The notes under the pieces are model-generated. The model did no database searches, was not told the origin of the DNA, and was given only the letters and a program-made list of their open reading frames with translations. Made by a program: the position numbers and the translations under genes. From Ornithoclostridium sp949298505 (GTDB taxonomy: Bacteria > Bacillota > Clostridia > Christensenellales > UBA3700): DNA of 64,000 nt. Positions within the stretch are counted from its first letter, which is position 1. Each line of letters starts with the position of its first letter. Where the stretch lies: contig CASFWW010000038.1 of the NCBI GenBank assembly GCA_949298505.1, positions 33,319 through 97,318 of the forward strand, written 5' to 3'. This document shows positions 8,367 to 17,084 of this stretch, piece after piece.

Positions 8367-9053
8367 TCAGTTTTCTCCGCGTATCTTTACCGAAGGTACG
8401 AGGGGGCGCATGACGTCTTTGAAGGACTGAAGTTTTTCTTCGTTGCACGGCGAGAGATTTGAAAAACGCACGGCGTCGCTGTCTTTGAAATTCTGGATGA
8501 AGTAGCGGCTTGCGCCCTGTATCCATCCTGCGAGTTCCAGCATACTTTTTGCGTCGTGAAGTTCGTCCGTGACCGTGGTCCTGAATTCGTAATCCACCAC
8601 GTCGGACAGGAGAAAACGTATGCTTTGGCCGATCCTGCTCAGGTCAATTTCGCATCCGATTGTTTCTTCATAGCGCCCGGGAGAGTTCTTCACGTCCATT
8701 GCGACGGTGTCCACCAGTTTATCCTGTACGAGTTTTATCAGGCGATCTGGGTAAGAGCCGTTCGTGTCCAGCTTTACGCTGTAACCCATAGATTTTATTT
8801 CCTTCAGAAACAATTCCACGCCCGCGCTTGCTAGAGGTTCTCCTCCGGTGACGCATACGCCGTCGAGCACGCCTTTGCGTTTTTCGAGAAATTTCATCAG
8901 TTCGGAAAATGAGACGTCCTCTCCTTTGCCGGTAACTATTTCCCAGTTCTGGCAATAAGGACATCTGAAATTGCAGCCTGCAAGAAATACCGTGCAAGCC
9001 ACTTTGCCCGGGTAGTCGAGAAGAGTAGTTTTCTGAAGTCCTGCTATCGTCAT
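8367..9053 (-). CDS. nrdG: Anaerobic ribonucleotide reductase activating enzyme (radical SAM)
   Basis: Radical SAM activase that installs the glycyl radical on NrdD using S-adenosylmethionine and a 4Fe-4S cluster held by CNFRCPYC (Cx3Cx2C). A GGEP motif for SAM binding (CVTGGEPLAS) follows. With 228 residues and the start MTIAGLQKTTLLDYPG it matches the longer NrdG2-type proteins rather than the short enterobacterial NrdG. I chose the ATG at 9053, which has GAGG 5 bases upstream; an in-frame ATG at 9107 adds 18 poorly conserved residues and has no ribosome site. It is upstream of nrdD on the same strand but has its own promoter and terminator. The assignment as the NrdD activase is supported by position as well as motif. 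Confidence 0.92.
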   Translation of the reverse strand: MTIAGLQKTTLLDYPGKVACTVFLAGCNFRCPYCQNWEIVTGKGEDVSFSELMKFLEKRKGVLDGVCVTGGEPLASAGVELFLKEIKSMGYSVKLDTNGSYPDRLIKLVQDKLVDTVAMDVKNSPGRYEETIGCEIDLSRIGQSIRFLLSDVVDYEFRTTVTDELHDAKSMLELAGWIQGASRYFIQNFKDSDAVRFSNLSPCNEEKLQSFKDVMRPLVPSVKIRGEN

Positions 9054-9153
9054 GAAAGCCTCGCGGTCAGGGCGCGCGTCCGACGGGAAAAGAGATGCTC
9101 CGCTCATGACGCCGCGGCTGATTTTTTAGTCGGAATCACATCCGCATATATTT

Positions 9154-9182
9154 AGAATATTTTATCGCAGGCGATTTGTCAA
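9154..9182 (-). promoter_or_regulatory. nrdG promoter
   Basis: Minus strand TTGACA (9177-9182) and TATTCT (9154-9159) with a 17-base spacer. No NrdR-box palindrome is seen here, unlike nrdD. Confidence 0.65.
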
Positions 9183-9386
9183 CGTATTGGCAAAAAATAC
9201 GCGCTTCTGCGGGGAAAAGAGAGCCCGGCAAAGGGAAGGAGGGAGGCGGGATATTATATGATCGCGGCACGTCTGCGCGTATATAAAATCCATATAAATC
9301 TACTCGCTGCATCTCTCAGGCTCAGGCGCGCGGAAGATATTGTTTTATGCGCCGGGCACGGGGGATGACGAAACCGTTCCGAGCGC

Positions 9387-9414
9387 AAAAAAAGCGGGCG
9401 CGTTTACGCCCGCT
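9387..9414 (-). terminator. Terminator of the AraC-family gene
   Basis: Stem AGCGGGCG (9393-9400) / CGCCCGCT (9407-9414) with a six-base loop, followed on the minus strand by seven T. Confidence 0.88.
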
Positions 9415-9437
9415 TCGTCCGGATAAAGGTTGTCCGG

Positions 9438-10205
9438 TCAGTCGCTGTTGTATTTTTCCGATCTCGGGATCTGAGTGTATTCCTTGGGGCTTACGCCTGT
9501 GACTTTCTTGAACACTCTCGAGAAATAAAGCTGATCGCTGAAACCGCACATTTCCGCGATCTCGTATATTTTATAGTTGTTGATGCTCTTGCTGAGCAGA
9601 AGTTTCTGCGCGAAACCTATGCGGGTGACGTTGAGGAACTGAAGCGGGGAGATGCCCTTTTCCTTGATGAACTGTCTGCGTATATAGTCCTTGCTGAGAG
9701 GGAACGTCGCATAAACGTCGTCCAGCGAGAAGTTGGGGTCGGAGAAATTCTCTATTATACTGTTTGCGATCATCTCAACGTGCTGAGAGCAGTTGTCGCT
9801 TCCGGCAAAGCCGGAAATGATGTTCAGGATGAGTTCCGTGAACGAAAGGATTATGTTTGCCTGGTTGGGAACTTCGGAGTTGAAGTAGCGGTAGCAGAGC
9901 GTCAGCACGTTGAAGATATCCTTCTGCGGATTGTCGCTGAGAAGGATCGCTTTTTTGAACGAAGGCGTCCAGTTTGCCACCGTGAGGTATATATTCTTGA
10001 ACCCTAATTTGGAATCGTTGGTGTGCAGGGTGTGCGGCGGAATGATCACCACCTGGTTTTTTGTGTATTCGATCGCGTCGCTGCCGTCGAAGAAAGTGAT
10101 GGTGCCGTCCCCGTTTGTGCAATAGATTATCTCCCAGTAATCGTGCTGATGCTGAGAGACGTGAAAGGTTTTCATGTTCTTTCCGATATAATTAATAATG
10201 GGCAT
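9438..10205 (-). CDS. AraC-family transcriptional regulator of the glucuronate operon
   Basis: A 255-residue one-component regulator. Residues 1-110 are a cupin-like sensor (HQHDYWEIIYC, a proline-histidine turn VVIIPPHTLHT) that typically binds a sugar; residues about 155-250 hold the two helix-turn-helix motifs, with the signature IYEIAEMCGFSDQLYFSRVF and the terminal TGVSPKEYTQ. GGAGGTGG precedes the ATG. It is divergent from eda and the long glucuronate operon with 173 bases between the starts, so it is the likely activator or repressor of that operon in response to glucuronate or a derived sugar (inference from position). It has its own terminator. Confidence 0.92.
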   Translation of the reverse strand: MPIINYIGKNMKTFHVSQHQHDYWEIIYCTNGDGTITFFDGSDAIEYTKNQVVIIPPHTLHTNDSKLGFKNIYLTVANWTPSFKKAILLSDNPQKDIFNVLTLCYRYFNSEVPNQANIILSFTELILNIISGFAGSDNCSQHVEMIANSIIENFSDPNFSLDDVYATFPLSKDYIRRQFIKEKGISPLQFLNVTRIGFAQKLLLSKSINNYKIYEIAEMCGFSDQLYFSRVFKKVTGVSPKEYTQIPRSEKYNSD

Positions 10206-10273
10206 AAATCCACCTCCGGGTATTATTCTAACTTATTTCACCTATTTTGTCCATAAATTTTTTACAATTTGCC

Positions 10274-10302
10274 TTGAAAAATTTTTTTCGTTATTTTATA
10301 AT
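10274..10302 (+). promoter_or_regulatory. Promoter of the glucuronate operon
   Basis: TTGAAA (10274-10279) and TATAAT (10297-10302), 17-base spacer, 76 bases upstream of eda. A short inverted repeat ACGGT/ACCGT lies in the leader just before the ribosome site. The AraC-type binding site could not be defined by eye. Confidence 0.75.
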
Positions 10303-10378
10303 ATGTTTAACGGGCGCAGAGCGCACGTCTGGACGGATGCGGCAATACGGTTTACGCAGACCGTCGGAGGAGTATTAA

Positions 10379-11023
10379 ATGGACAAGCATGAAGTGTTTT
10401 CGGGCATAAAAAAAGAAGGCGTCGTGGTCGTCATCAGAGGCGATAGCGTTGAGCAGGCGCTCAGGACGGTCGACGCTTGCTACAAGGGCGGCATCAGGTT
10501 TATTGAAGTTACTTTCACCGTTCCGCACGCGGACGTGATCATATCCACTCTGTGCGACAAGTACAAGGGCACGGACATGGTCGTAGGCGCGGGCACGGTG
10601 CTTGACCCTGAGACTGCGAGGGCGGCGATACTTGCCGGCGCGCAGTTCGTTTTCAGTCCCAGCTTCAGCGAAGAGACGATAAAGCTGTGCAACCGTTACG
10701 CGGTTGCCGTGGTCCCCGGCATTTTCACGCCGACAGAGGCGGTGAAGGCTCTCGAACTCGGCGCGGATTTCGTAAAACTTTTCCCCGGAGACGTTGCGAC
10801 TCCCTCGGGTCTCAAGTCCGTCAGAGGACCTCTCCCTCAGCTTCAGATCATGCCCACAGGCGGCGTGAGCCTCTCCAACGTGGAGGATTGGTTCAAAGCG
10901 GGCGCGGTAGCGGTCGGCGCCGGTTCGTTCGTGACCAAGGGCGCGAAGAAGAGCGATTACGAAGAAGTGGAAAAGACTGCCAGAGAACTGGTTGAAAAAG
11001 TCAGAAACATAAAGAGAGGTTGA
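10379..11023 (+). CDS. eda: 2-keto-3-deoxy-6-phosphogluconate aldolase
   Basis: Splits KDPG into pyruvate and glyceraldehyde-3-phosphate, the last step of glucuronate breakdown. The 214-residue TIM barrel shows the conserved early Glu (FIEVTFTVP), GAGTVLD, and the Schiff-base lysine in FVKLFPGD at residue 133, the same position as in E. coli Eda, plus the phosphate-binding PTGGV. CGGAGGAG precedes the ATG. It is the first gene of an operon that runs to about 26.8 kb; kdgK follows after 4 bases. Family members can also accept KDPGal, but the neighbouring genes point to KDPG. Confidence 0.95.
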   Translation: MDKHEVFSGIKKEGVVVVIRGDSVEQALRTVDACYKGGIRFIEVTFTVPHADVIISTLCDKYKGTDMVVGAGTVLDPETARAAILAGAQFVFSPSFSEETIKLCNRYAVAVVPGIFTPTEAVKALELGADFVKLFPGDVATPSGLKSVRGPLPQLQIMPTGGVSLSNVEDWFKAGAVAVGAGSFVTKGAKKSDYEEVEKTARELVEKVRNIKRG

Positions 11024-11027
11024 CATA

Positions 11028-12050
11028 ATGAGTATTTTGACTGTCGGAGAAATAATGCTCAGACTTCAGCCGTACGGATACAAGAGATTCGCTCAGGCTG
11101 AAGCGTATGAAGCGGTTTACGGCGGAGGCGAAGCCAACGTGGCGGTGTCTCTCGCTCAGTTCGGAGAGGACGTTGCTTTCTTTACGAAACTCCCCGCAAA
11201 CGCCGTTGCGGACAAATGCGTGGCTGAGCTCAGGAAATACGGCGTGGACACGAAGAAGATCGTGCGCGGCGGAGAGAGAATGGGCATCTATTTCTGTGAA
11301 AAAGGCTGTTCTCAGCGTCCGAGCAACGTGATATACGACAGGGCGCACAGCGCGATAAGCGAAATTCAGCCTGAAGACGTTGACGTCGACAAGCTTCTCG
11401 ACTGCGTTGAGTGGCTGCACTGGACGGGCATCACCCCCGCGATATCGGATAAGACCGCGAAAGTTCTTGCGATCATACTCGATGCGGCGAAGAAAAAGAA
11501 TATCACCGTTTCGTGCGACCTCAATTTCCGCAAGAAACTGTGGAGCAAGGAAAAGGCGAACAAGGTGATGAGCGAACTCGTGAAGACGGTGGACGTGCTG
11601 ATCAGCAACGAAGAGGACTGCAAGGACGTGTTCGGGATAGAGGCAGACGGCAGCAACATAAGCGGCGGCAAGCTGAGCAAGGAGGGTTATGCGGCTCTCG
11701 GAAGAAAAGTGCTCGAAAAATTCCCCGCGCTCAAAGGCGTTGCGTTCACTCTGAGAGAGAGTTACAGCGCAAGCCGCAACGGCTGGTCGGCTATTTACGT
11801 GACGAGAGACGCGGTTTTCTCAAGCAAGCATTACGACATAGACATCGTTGACAGAGTGGGCGGCGGCGACAGCTTCGGCGCAGGGCTGATATACGGTCTC
11901 AAGAACAACCTGGGAGAGCAGGCGGCGCTTGAGTTCGCGGTCGCGGCATCCTGCCTCAAGCATACCGTGGAAGGAGACTTCAACGTGGTTTCCGTGTCCG
12001 AGGTAAAGAAACTCGCGGAGGGCGACGGCAGTGGTAGAGTACAGAGATAA
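11028..12050 (+). CDS. kdgK: 2-keto-3-deoxygluconate kinase (PfkB family)
   Basis: Phosphorylates KDG with ATP to give KDPG for Eda. The 340-residue protein has the ribokinase/PfkB fold: an N-terminal GGGEANVAVSLAQFG motif for sugar binding and the C-terminal signature DRVGGGDSFGAGLIYG, whose Asp is the catalytic base. It starts four bases after eda, and its 3' end overlaps the uxaC start by 20 bases, which indicates translational coupling. Other PfkB sugars are possible from the protein alone, but the position between eda and uxaC makes KDG the likely substrate. Confidence 0.93.
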   Translation: MSILTVGEIMLRLQPYGYKRFAQAEAYEAVYGGGEANVAVSLAQFGEDVAFFTKLPANAVADKCVAELRKYGVDTKKIVRGGERMGIYFCEKGCSQRPSNVIYDRAHSAISEIQPEDVDVDKLLDCVEWLHWTGITPAISDKTAKVLAIILDAAKKKNITVSCDLNFRKKLWSKEKANKVMSELVKTVDVLISNEEDCKDVFGIEADGSNISGGKLSKEGYAALGRKVLEKFPALKGVAFTLRESYSASRNGWSAIYVTRDAVFSSKHYDIDIVDRVGGGDSFGAGLIYGLKNNLGEQAALEFAVAASCLKHTVEGDFNVVSVSEVKKLAEGDGSGRVQR

Positions 12051-13398
12051 CGTGATAAAGCTGCTCGGCAGTAAGCGCGCGGAAGAGATATACGCGGCGG
12101 TCAAGGATCTGCCGATAATAGATTATCATTGTCATCTTTCTCCCAAGGAGATCTACGAGGACAAGCCGTTCGAAGATATCGGCGAGATATGGCTGGCGGG
12201 GGACCATTACAAGTGGAGACTTATGCGCGGCTACGGCGTGGACGAAAAGTACGTCACCGGCGACGCTTCGTGGGAAGAGAAGTTTGAAAAGTTCGCTGAA
12301 GCGGTCGGTTATGCGCTCGGCAATCCGGTCAAGGACTGGGTGGCGGCGGAACTGATGTTCTTCTTCGGGATCACGACTCCGCTCAACAAGGATACCGCGA
12401 AAGAGATCAGAGAAAAGGCGAACGCGGTGATAAAGGAAAAGAAGATTTCTCCGCGCAAGCTGATAGAGATGGCTAACGTCGAATATATCGCTACGACGGA
12501 CGATCCCTGCGACAGCCTCGAATGGCATGACCTCATCGCAAAAGAGGGCAAGCTGAGCGCAAAAGTCGCCCCGACTTTCAGAACTGACAACCTCGTATCC
12601 GTAGAAAAGGCGGATTATAAAAATTATATCGCAAAGCTTGAAAAGGCGAGCGGAGTAAAGATCGGAGATCTGAACGGCTTTGAAAACGCGATAAACAACA
12701 GGCTTGACTTTTTCGTGAGTCGCGGTTGCAGATTTTCGGATATCGGCGTAGCGGGTTTCCCCAAGGCTATCGCGGAAAGAAACAAGGCGGCGGAGACGTT
12801 TGAAAAGATACTTTGCGGCGGCGCTTCGGCAGAGGAGGCGGACGCGTTCAAAGGCTATCTTTACGTATATCTGGCAAGAGAGTACAAAAAGCGTTGCATA
12901 ACGATGCAGATGCATCTTGCCGTGACCCGCAATTCAAACGGCGTTATGTTTGAAAAATGCGGCGCTGACAGCGGCTTCGACTGCGTGGGCGACGCGATAG
13001 ATACGGTCACTCTGACGAGGGTCGTTGACGCGATGAACAGAGCAGGCGGTCTGCCTGAAACGATAATATACACGCTCAATCCGTCGATGTATTACACTCT
13101 GATTACGATGATTGGCGCGTTCAGGGGAGTCCACCTCGGCGTAAGCTGGTGGTTCTGCGATCACAAGCGCGGTATGAGAGAGACCTTTGACAGACTCTCG
13201 GAACTTGGACATATATGCTCAATGGTCGGCATGCTTACCGACAGCAGAAGCTTCTTGTCCTATACGAGACACGACTATTACAGACAGTGCCTTTGCGATT
13301 TCCTCGCCGACAATTCGTCCGAAAGGGACGGAGACGCTCCGAAAGAGGTCGCGAAAAAACTGTGCTACTATAACGCAAAGAAACTTACGGAGGAATAA
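12031..13398 (+). CDS. uxaC: Glucuronate isomerase
   Basis: Isomerises D-glucuronate to D-fructuronate (and D-galacturonate to tagaturonate in other settings). The 455-residue protein belongs to the amidohydrolase-like uronate isomerase family; the metal-binding IIDYHCHLSPKEIYEDKPF near the N-terminus and ATTDDPCDSLEWH are typical. The start is a GTG inside the end of kdgK, with GGAGG nine bases upstream. Only the glucuronate branch partners (mannonate dehydrogenase and uxuA) accompany it; no altronate genes are in the window, so glucuronate is the likely substrate. Confidence 0.95.
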   Translation: MVEYRDNVIKLLGSKRAEEIYAAVKDLPIIDYHCHLSPKEIYEDKPFEDIGEIWLAGDHYKWRLMRGYGVDEKYVTGDASWEEKFEKFAEAVGYALGNPVKDWVAAELMFFFGITTPLNKDTAKEIREKANAVIKEKKISPRKLIEMANVEYIATTDDPCDSLEWHDLIAKEGKLSAKVAPTFRTDNLVSVEKADYKNYIAKLEKASGVKIGDLNGFENAINNRLDFFVSRGCRFSDIGVAGFPKAIAERNKAAETFEKILCGGASAEEADAFKGYLYVYLAREYKKRCITMQMHLAVTRNSNGVMFEKCGADSGFDCVGDAIDTVTLTRVVDAMNRAGGLPETIIYTLNPSMYYTLITMIGAFRGVHLGVSWWFCDHKRGMRETFDRLSELGHICSMVGMLTDSRSFLSYTRHDYYRQCLCDFLADNSSERDGDAPKEVAKKLCYYNAKKLTEE

Positions 13399-13400
13399 TC

Positions 13401-14453
13401 ATGGCATTCAGAATGACTTTCAGATGGTACGGCGAGAACGACAAAGTGACGCTTGACGATATCAGGCAGATCCCTTGCGTGCAAGGCGTCGTTTCCGCGA
13501 TCTACGACGTTCCGGTCGGAGAGGTATGGCCGGAAGAAAAAATCGCAAGGCTGAAAAAACTTGCGAACGACAAGGGTCTTACCTTCGAGGTCGTAGAAAG
13601 CGTGCCCGTACACGAGGATATAAAGCTTGGCAATGCTAACGCCGCGAGACTCATCGAGAACTACAAAGAAAACGTCAGACGTCTCGGCAAAGCGGGAGTA
13701 AAGTGCATCTGCTACAACTTCATGCCCGTGTTTGACTGGCTGAGAAGCAATCTTGCAAAAGAACTGCCCGACGGTTCCAACGCGCTTGCGTACGATCACG
13801 AGACCGTGCTCAGAATGAATCCGCTTACCAGCGAACTTTCTTTGCCGGGCTGGGACGCCAGCTATACCAGAGAGGGGCTCAAAGAGCTTCTTGAACAGTA
13901 TAAGGATATCGATGACGAAAAGTTGTGGGAAAACATGACAGTATTCCTCAAAGAGGTCATCCCCGTAGCCGAGGAGAGCGGAGTTAAGATGGCAATCCAC
14001 CCCGACGATCCGCCGTGGGGAATATTCGGTCTGCCCAGAGTTATAATCGACGAAAAGAATCTGAAGAGATTTTTGTCTATCGTCGACAGTCCGAGCAACG
14101 GCATTACGCTGTGCACCGGTTCTCTGGGGGTAAATCCGATGAACAACCTCGTGTCCATGATAAACACATGTAAGGGCAGAATGCCTTTCGTGCACCTCAG
14201 AAACATCAAGATCACCGGCGACCACTGCTTCGAAGAGAGCGGTCACCTCAGCGAGAAAGGAAGCCTTGACATGTACGATATAATCAAGGCGCTTTACGAT
14301 GGAGATTTCGACGGCTACGTACGTCCCGACCACGGCAGAATGATCTGGGGAGAGACGGGCAGAGCGGGATACGGTCTGTACGACCGCGCGCTCGGCGCAA
14401 TGTATCTGCAAGGCATCATAGAAGCGGTTGAAAAGAATGCCGAGAAGAAGTGA
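13401..14453 (+). CDS. uxuA: Mannonate dehydratase
   Basis: Dehydrates D-mannonate to 2-keto-3-deoxy-D-gluconate. The 350-residue length and the N-terminal MTFRWYG, the VPVHEDIKLG and CYNFMPVFDW motifs, the metal-ligand region MAIHPDDPP and the HLRNIK motif match the Fe/Mn-dependent UxuA TIM-barrel family. It follows uxaC after two bases, with the ribosome site ACGGAGG inside the uxaC end. It links UxaC and the dehydrogenase at 14504 to KdgK. Confidence 0.96.
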   Translation: MAFRMTFRWYGENDKVTLDDIRQIPCVQGVVSAIYDVPVGEVWPEEKIARLKKLANDKGLTFEVVESVPVHEDIKLGNANAARLIENYKENVRRLGKAGVKCICYNFMPVFDWLRSNLAKELPDGSNALAYDHETVLRMNPLTSELSLPGWDASYTREGLKELLEQYKDIDDEKLWENMTVFLKEVIPVAEESGVKMAIHPDDPPWGIFGLPRVIIDEKNLKRFLSIVDSPSNGITLCTGSLGVNPMNNLVSMINTCKGRMPFVHLRNIKITGDHCFEESGHLSEKGSLDMYDIIKALYDGDFDGYVRPDHGRMIWGETGRAGYGLYDRALGAMYLQGIIEAVEKNAEKK

Positions 14454-14503
14454 CGGCTTCAGAAAATTAAGAATCAATATAATATAAGGAAGGAGAAAAG
14501 ATT

Positions 14504-15337
14504 ATGTCGGTCTACAAAGACAAAGTGGTAGTCATCACGGGCGCAGGCGGTATCCTGTGCAGTGAGATCGCAAAGGAATACGCTAAATGCGGCGCAAAGA
14601 TAGCGGTGCTTGACCTCAACCCGGAAGCGGCTGAAAAAGTTGCGGCTGAGATAGTAAAGGACGGCGGCGTCGCCAAGGCATACAAGGTCAACTGCCTCGA
14701 CAAGGAGAATATGGAACAGGCAAGAGTCGAGATCAACAAGGACCTCGGCAAATGCGACCTTCTCGTCAACGGCGCGGGCGGCAACAATCCCAAGGGCACG
14801 ACGACCAACGACTATTTCGATATGGCGGACGTCGAAAACCCCGACGTAAAGAGCTTCTTCGACCTCGACGGCAGCGGCGTGGATTTCGTGTTCAAGCTCA
14901 ACTTCCTCGCGACCTTCCTTACCACTCAGGTTTTTGCTAAAGACATGGTGGAAAGAGGGGGCAACATCATCAACATTTCTTCGATGAACGCGTTCAGACC
15001 CCTGACCAGGATCCCCGCATACAGCGGCGCGAAAGCGGCGGTCAGCAACTTCACTCAGTGGCTCGCGGTGCACTTTGCGAAGGCGGGCATAAGAGTCAAC
15101 GCGATCGCTCCCGGTTTCTTTGTCACCAATCAGAACAGGGCGCTTCTGTTCAACCCGGACGGTACTCCTTCGGCGCGTGCGGAAAAGATTCTTCGCGGCA
15201 CTCCGATGGGCAGATTCGGCGAAGCGAAAGAGCTTATGGGCACGATGCTGTGGCTCGCGGACGACGAGAAAGCGGGCTTCGTCACCGGCATTGTCGTTCC
15301 GATCGACGGCGGTTTTTCCGCTTATTCGGGAGTCTGA
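14504..15337 (+). CDS. uxuB: Short-chain dehydrogenase, probable D-mannonate oxidoreductase
   Basis: Likely reduces D-fructuronate to D-mannonate with NAD(P)H. The 277-residue protein is a classical SDR: cofactor motif TGAGGILCSEIA, NGAGGNNP, the catalytic Ser in INISSMNAF, YSGAK (Tyr-x-x-x-Lys) and the IRVNAIAPGFF tail. SDR-type mannonate oxidoreductases replace the unrelated E. coli UxuB in Bacillus and many Clostridia, and the LNPEAAEK and NPKGTTTND segments resemble them. It sits between uxuA and a Gfo/Idh/MocA gene and completes the glucuronate pathway. GGAAGGAG precedes the ATG. The symbol is given by function, not by homology to E. coli UxuB. Confidence 0.85.
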   Translation: MSVYKDKVVVITGAGGILCSEIAKEYAKCGAKIAVLDLNPEAAEKVAAEIVKDGGVAKAYKVNCLDKENMEQARVEINKDLGKCDLLVNGAGGNNPKGTTTNDYFDMADVENPDVKSFFDLDGSGVDFVFKLNFLATFLTTQVFAKDMVERGGNIINISSMNAFRPLTRIPAYSGAKAAVSNFTQWLAVHFAKAGIRVNAIAPGFFVTNQNRALLFNPDGTPSARAEKILRGTPMGRFGEAKELMGTMLWLADDEKAGFVTGIVVPIDGGFSAYSGV

Positions 15338-15358
15338 TAAAGGAAGGATACAGAGATT

Positions 15359-16633
15359 ATGAGTACTGTTGTGGTATTGGGTCTGGGTAACAGAGGCAAG
15401 AACTACGGTGGACATCTCAACAAGCTGGAAGGCGTTAAGATAGTCAGCATCTGCGATAAATACCAGGTTAAGATAGATAAGGTAAAGAAGGCGTGGAACG
15501 TACCCGACGACAAATGTTTTACCGACGAGGACAAGTTCTTCGCGCAGGGTAAGATAGCGGACGTCATGGTCATCGCGACTCAGGATCGCGACCATTACGG
15601 ACACGCGATGAAGGCGCTCAACCTGGGTTATAACCTGCTTCTCGAAAAGCCTGTAAGCCCCGACATTAAAGAGTGTCTGGAGATTGAAAAACTCGCCAGA
15701 GAAAAAGGACTTAAAGTCCTGGTCTGCCACGTCCTCAGATACGCCAATTACTACCGCAGGATAAAGAGCATAATAGACAGCGGCGTGCTGGGCGAGATAA
15801 AGCTGATCAAGCACGATGAACATATTTCCTGGTGGCATTTCTGCCACAGCTACGTCAGGGGCAACTGGCGCAGAGAAGAGGATACGACCCCGATGCTCCT
15901 CGCGAAATGCTGTCACGACATGGATCTTCTGTACTGGTTCGCGGGCGCTAAATGCAAGAGCCTGTCCTCTTACGGCGATCTCAGCTATTTTACGAAGGCG
16001 AACGCTCCGAAGGGCGCGGCGGCTAACTGCTTCGACTGCCCGCACAGAGATAAGTGTATTTTCGAATGCACGTACCAGTACATAGGCAGAGGGCTTAAAA
16101 AGCAAAAATATCCGTGGGGAACGTACGCGTTCTGCACGACGGGTAAAAAGGCGGATATACTCAACGCGCTCAGAAACGACGAAAGAGGAAAACTCTGGTC
16201 GAGGTGCGTGTTCGGTTGCGATAACGACGTCGTTGACTGCCAGACCGTCAACATGGAGATGGAAAACGGCGTAAAGATAGTCATGACCGCCAACGCGTTC
16301 AACGAAAAAGATCACAGACATACAGAAATAAGAGGTACGAAAGGAGAGCTTATCGCCGATGACAGCGGCAGCGTTATCACGCTTAAGCTTTTCGATCAGA
16401 AACCGAAGAAGATAGTCGTCAACATAATCCCCGTGATAAAGGGACATTACGGCGGCGACCAGGGCATAACGAAATCGACTGCAGATATGCTTGCGGGAAG
16501 ACTGGATCCGAAATGGCAGTATACATGGATAAAGGATACCATCGAAAGTCACCGTATCGTCACAGCGGCGGAGATATCGCGCAAAAACGGCGGCAGAAAG
16601 GTCGATATGACGGAGATACCCGACATAGAATAA
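15359..16633 (+). CDS. Gfo/Idh/MocA oxidoreductase with a four-cysteine insert
   Basis: NAD(P)-dependent sugar oxidoreductase family. The 424-residue protein has a Rossmann start (VVVLGLGNRG), the EKP motif (LLLEKPVSPD) whose Lys takes part in catalysis, and a C-terminal alpha/beta substrate domain. It is longer than the usual 330-390 residues because of an insert CFDCPHRDKCIFEC (Cx2Cx5Cx3C) that looks able to bind a metal or cluster. It follows the mannonate dehydrogenase and precedes the split phosphoesterase. The substrate is unknown; oxidation or reduction of a glycoside or uronate is plausible from the operon. It is the most divergent of the three family members here. Confidence 0.85.
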   Translation: MSTVVVLGLGNRGKNYGGHLNKLEGVKIVSICDKYQVKIDKVKKAWNVPDDKCFTDEDKFFAQGKIADVMVIATQDRDHYGHAMKALNLGYNLLLEKPVSPDIKECLEIEKLAREKGLKVLVCHVLRYANYYRRIKSIIDSGVLGEIKLIKHDEHISWWHFCHSYVRGNWRREEDTTPMLLAKCCHDMDLLYWFAGAKCKSLSSYGDLSYFTKANAPKGAAANCFDCPHRDKCIFECTYQYIGRGLKKQKYPWGTYAFCTTGKKADILNALRNDERGKLWSRCVFGCDNDVVDCQTVNMEMENGVKIVMTANAFNEKDHRHTEIRGTKGELIADDSGSVITLKLFDQKPKKIVVNIIPVIKGHYGGDQGITKSTADMLAGRLDPKWQYTWIKDTIESHRIVTAAEISRKNGGRKVDMTEIPDIE

Positions 16634-16634
16634 T

Positions 16635-17084
16635 ATGAGGAAAGTTCTGGAAGGACGATACGTACTCACGCGCAAAGATCAGAGCACGCATTATAAGATA
16701 CCTTTTACCGTGCCCGAAGACGCGGAAAAAATGTTTATAAGCGTGGCTTACGAGCCCAAATACAACTACGACGAAGAGTACGGGCTCGACCTGATAGAAA
16801 AGAGCATGATGAGACAGATCGGGGAGCCGGTCATGACGAGAGGCGAAATGCGCGCGCATCTTCCGCTCGACAATCATCTGTCTTTTTCACTCGATTCGCC
16901 ATGCGGTGCGGTCGGAACGGCGCACAGGGGTAAAGACGAACAGAGTTTTACGATAAGCAAAGAGAGCGCGAACGGCGGTTTCAATCCTTGTAGCATAATT
17001 GCGGGAGAGTGGAAATTCACGGTGAGCGTGACATGCATAGTTACCGACGAGATTGCGGTTTCTCTGAGGATAGAGGTGGAATGA
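16635..17084 (+). CDS. Beta-sandwich partner of the PHP phosphoesterase
   Basis: A 149-residue protein without signal peptide. Its second half (LDNHLSFSLDSPCG, AHRGKDEQSF, the SIIAGEWKFTV end) resembles the N-terminal beta domain found fused in front of PHP hydrolases of the CehA/McbA type, which contain motifs of the kind N-x-L-x-x-x-L-x-x-P-x-G ... G-x-W. Here that domain is a separate gene whose stop overlaps the start of the PHP gene (ATGA). It starts one base after the previous stop and has only a weak ribosome site, so it relies on coupling. I infer that the two products form one enzyme; this rests on remembered family patterns and should be checked by profile search. Confidence 0.6.
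   Translation: MRKVLEGRYVLTRKDQSTHYKIPFTVPEDAEKMFISVAYEPKYNYDEEYGLDLIEKSMMRQIGEPVMTRGEMRAHLPLDNHLSFSLDSPCGAVGTAHRGKDEQSFTISKESANGGFNPCSIIAGEWKFTVSVTCIVTDEIAVSLRIEVE

Larger units (their letters stand above)
9054..9437. other. nrdG-araC intergenic stretch
   Basis: Holds the nrdG promoter (9154-9182) and the terminator of the AraC gene (9387-9414). Between about 9190 and 9380 I see no gene, repeat or structured element. Confidence 0.6.

Noticed and set aside
9054..9107. N-terminal extension of NrdG to the ATG at 9107
   Set aside because: No ribosome site at 9107; the conserved start MTIAGLQKT is at 9053 with GAGG. Not fully excluded.
14474..16675. 733-codon minus-strand frame opposite uxuB and the first oxidoreductase
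   Set aside because: It spans two clear genes on the other strand and its composition is the reflection of their codon phase.
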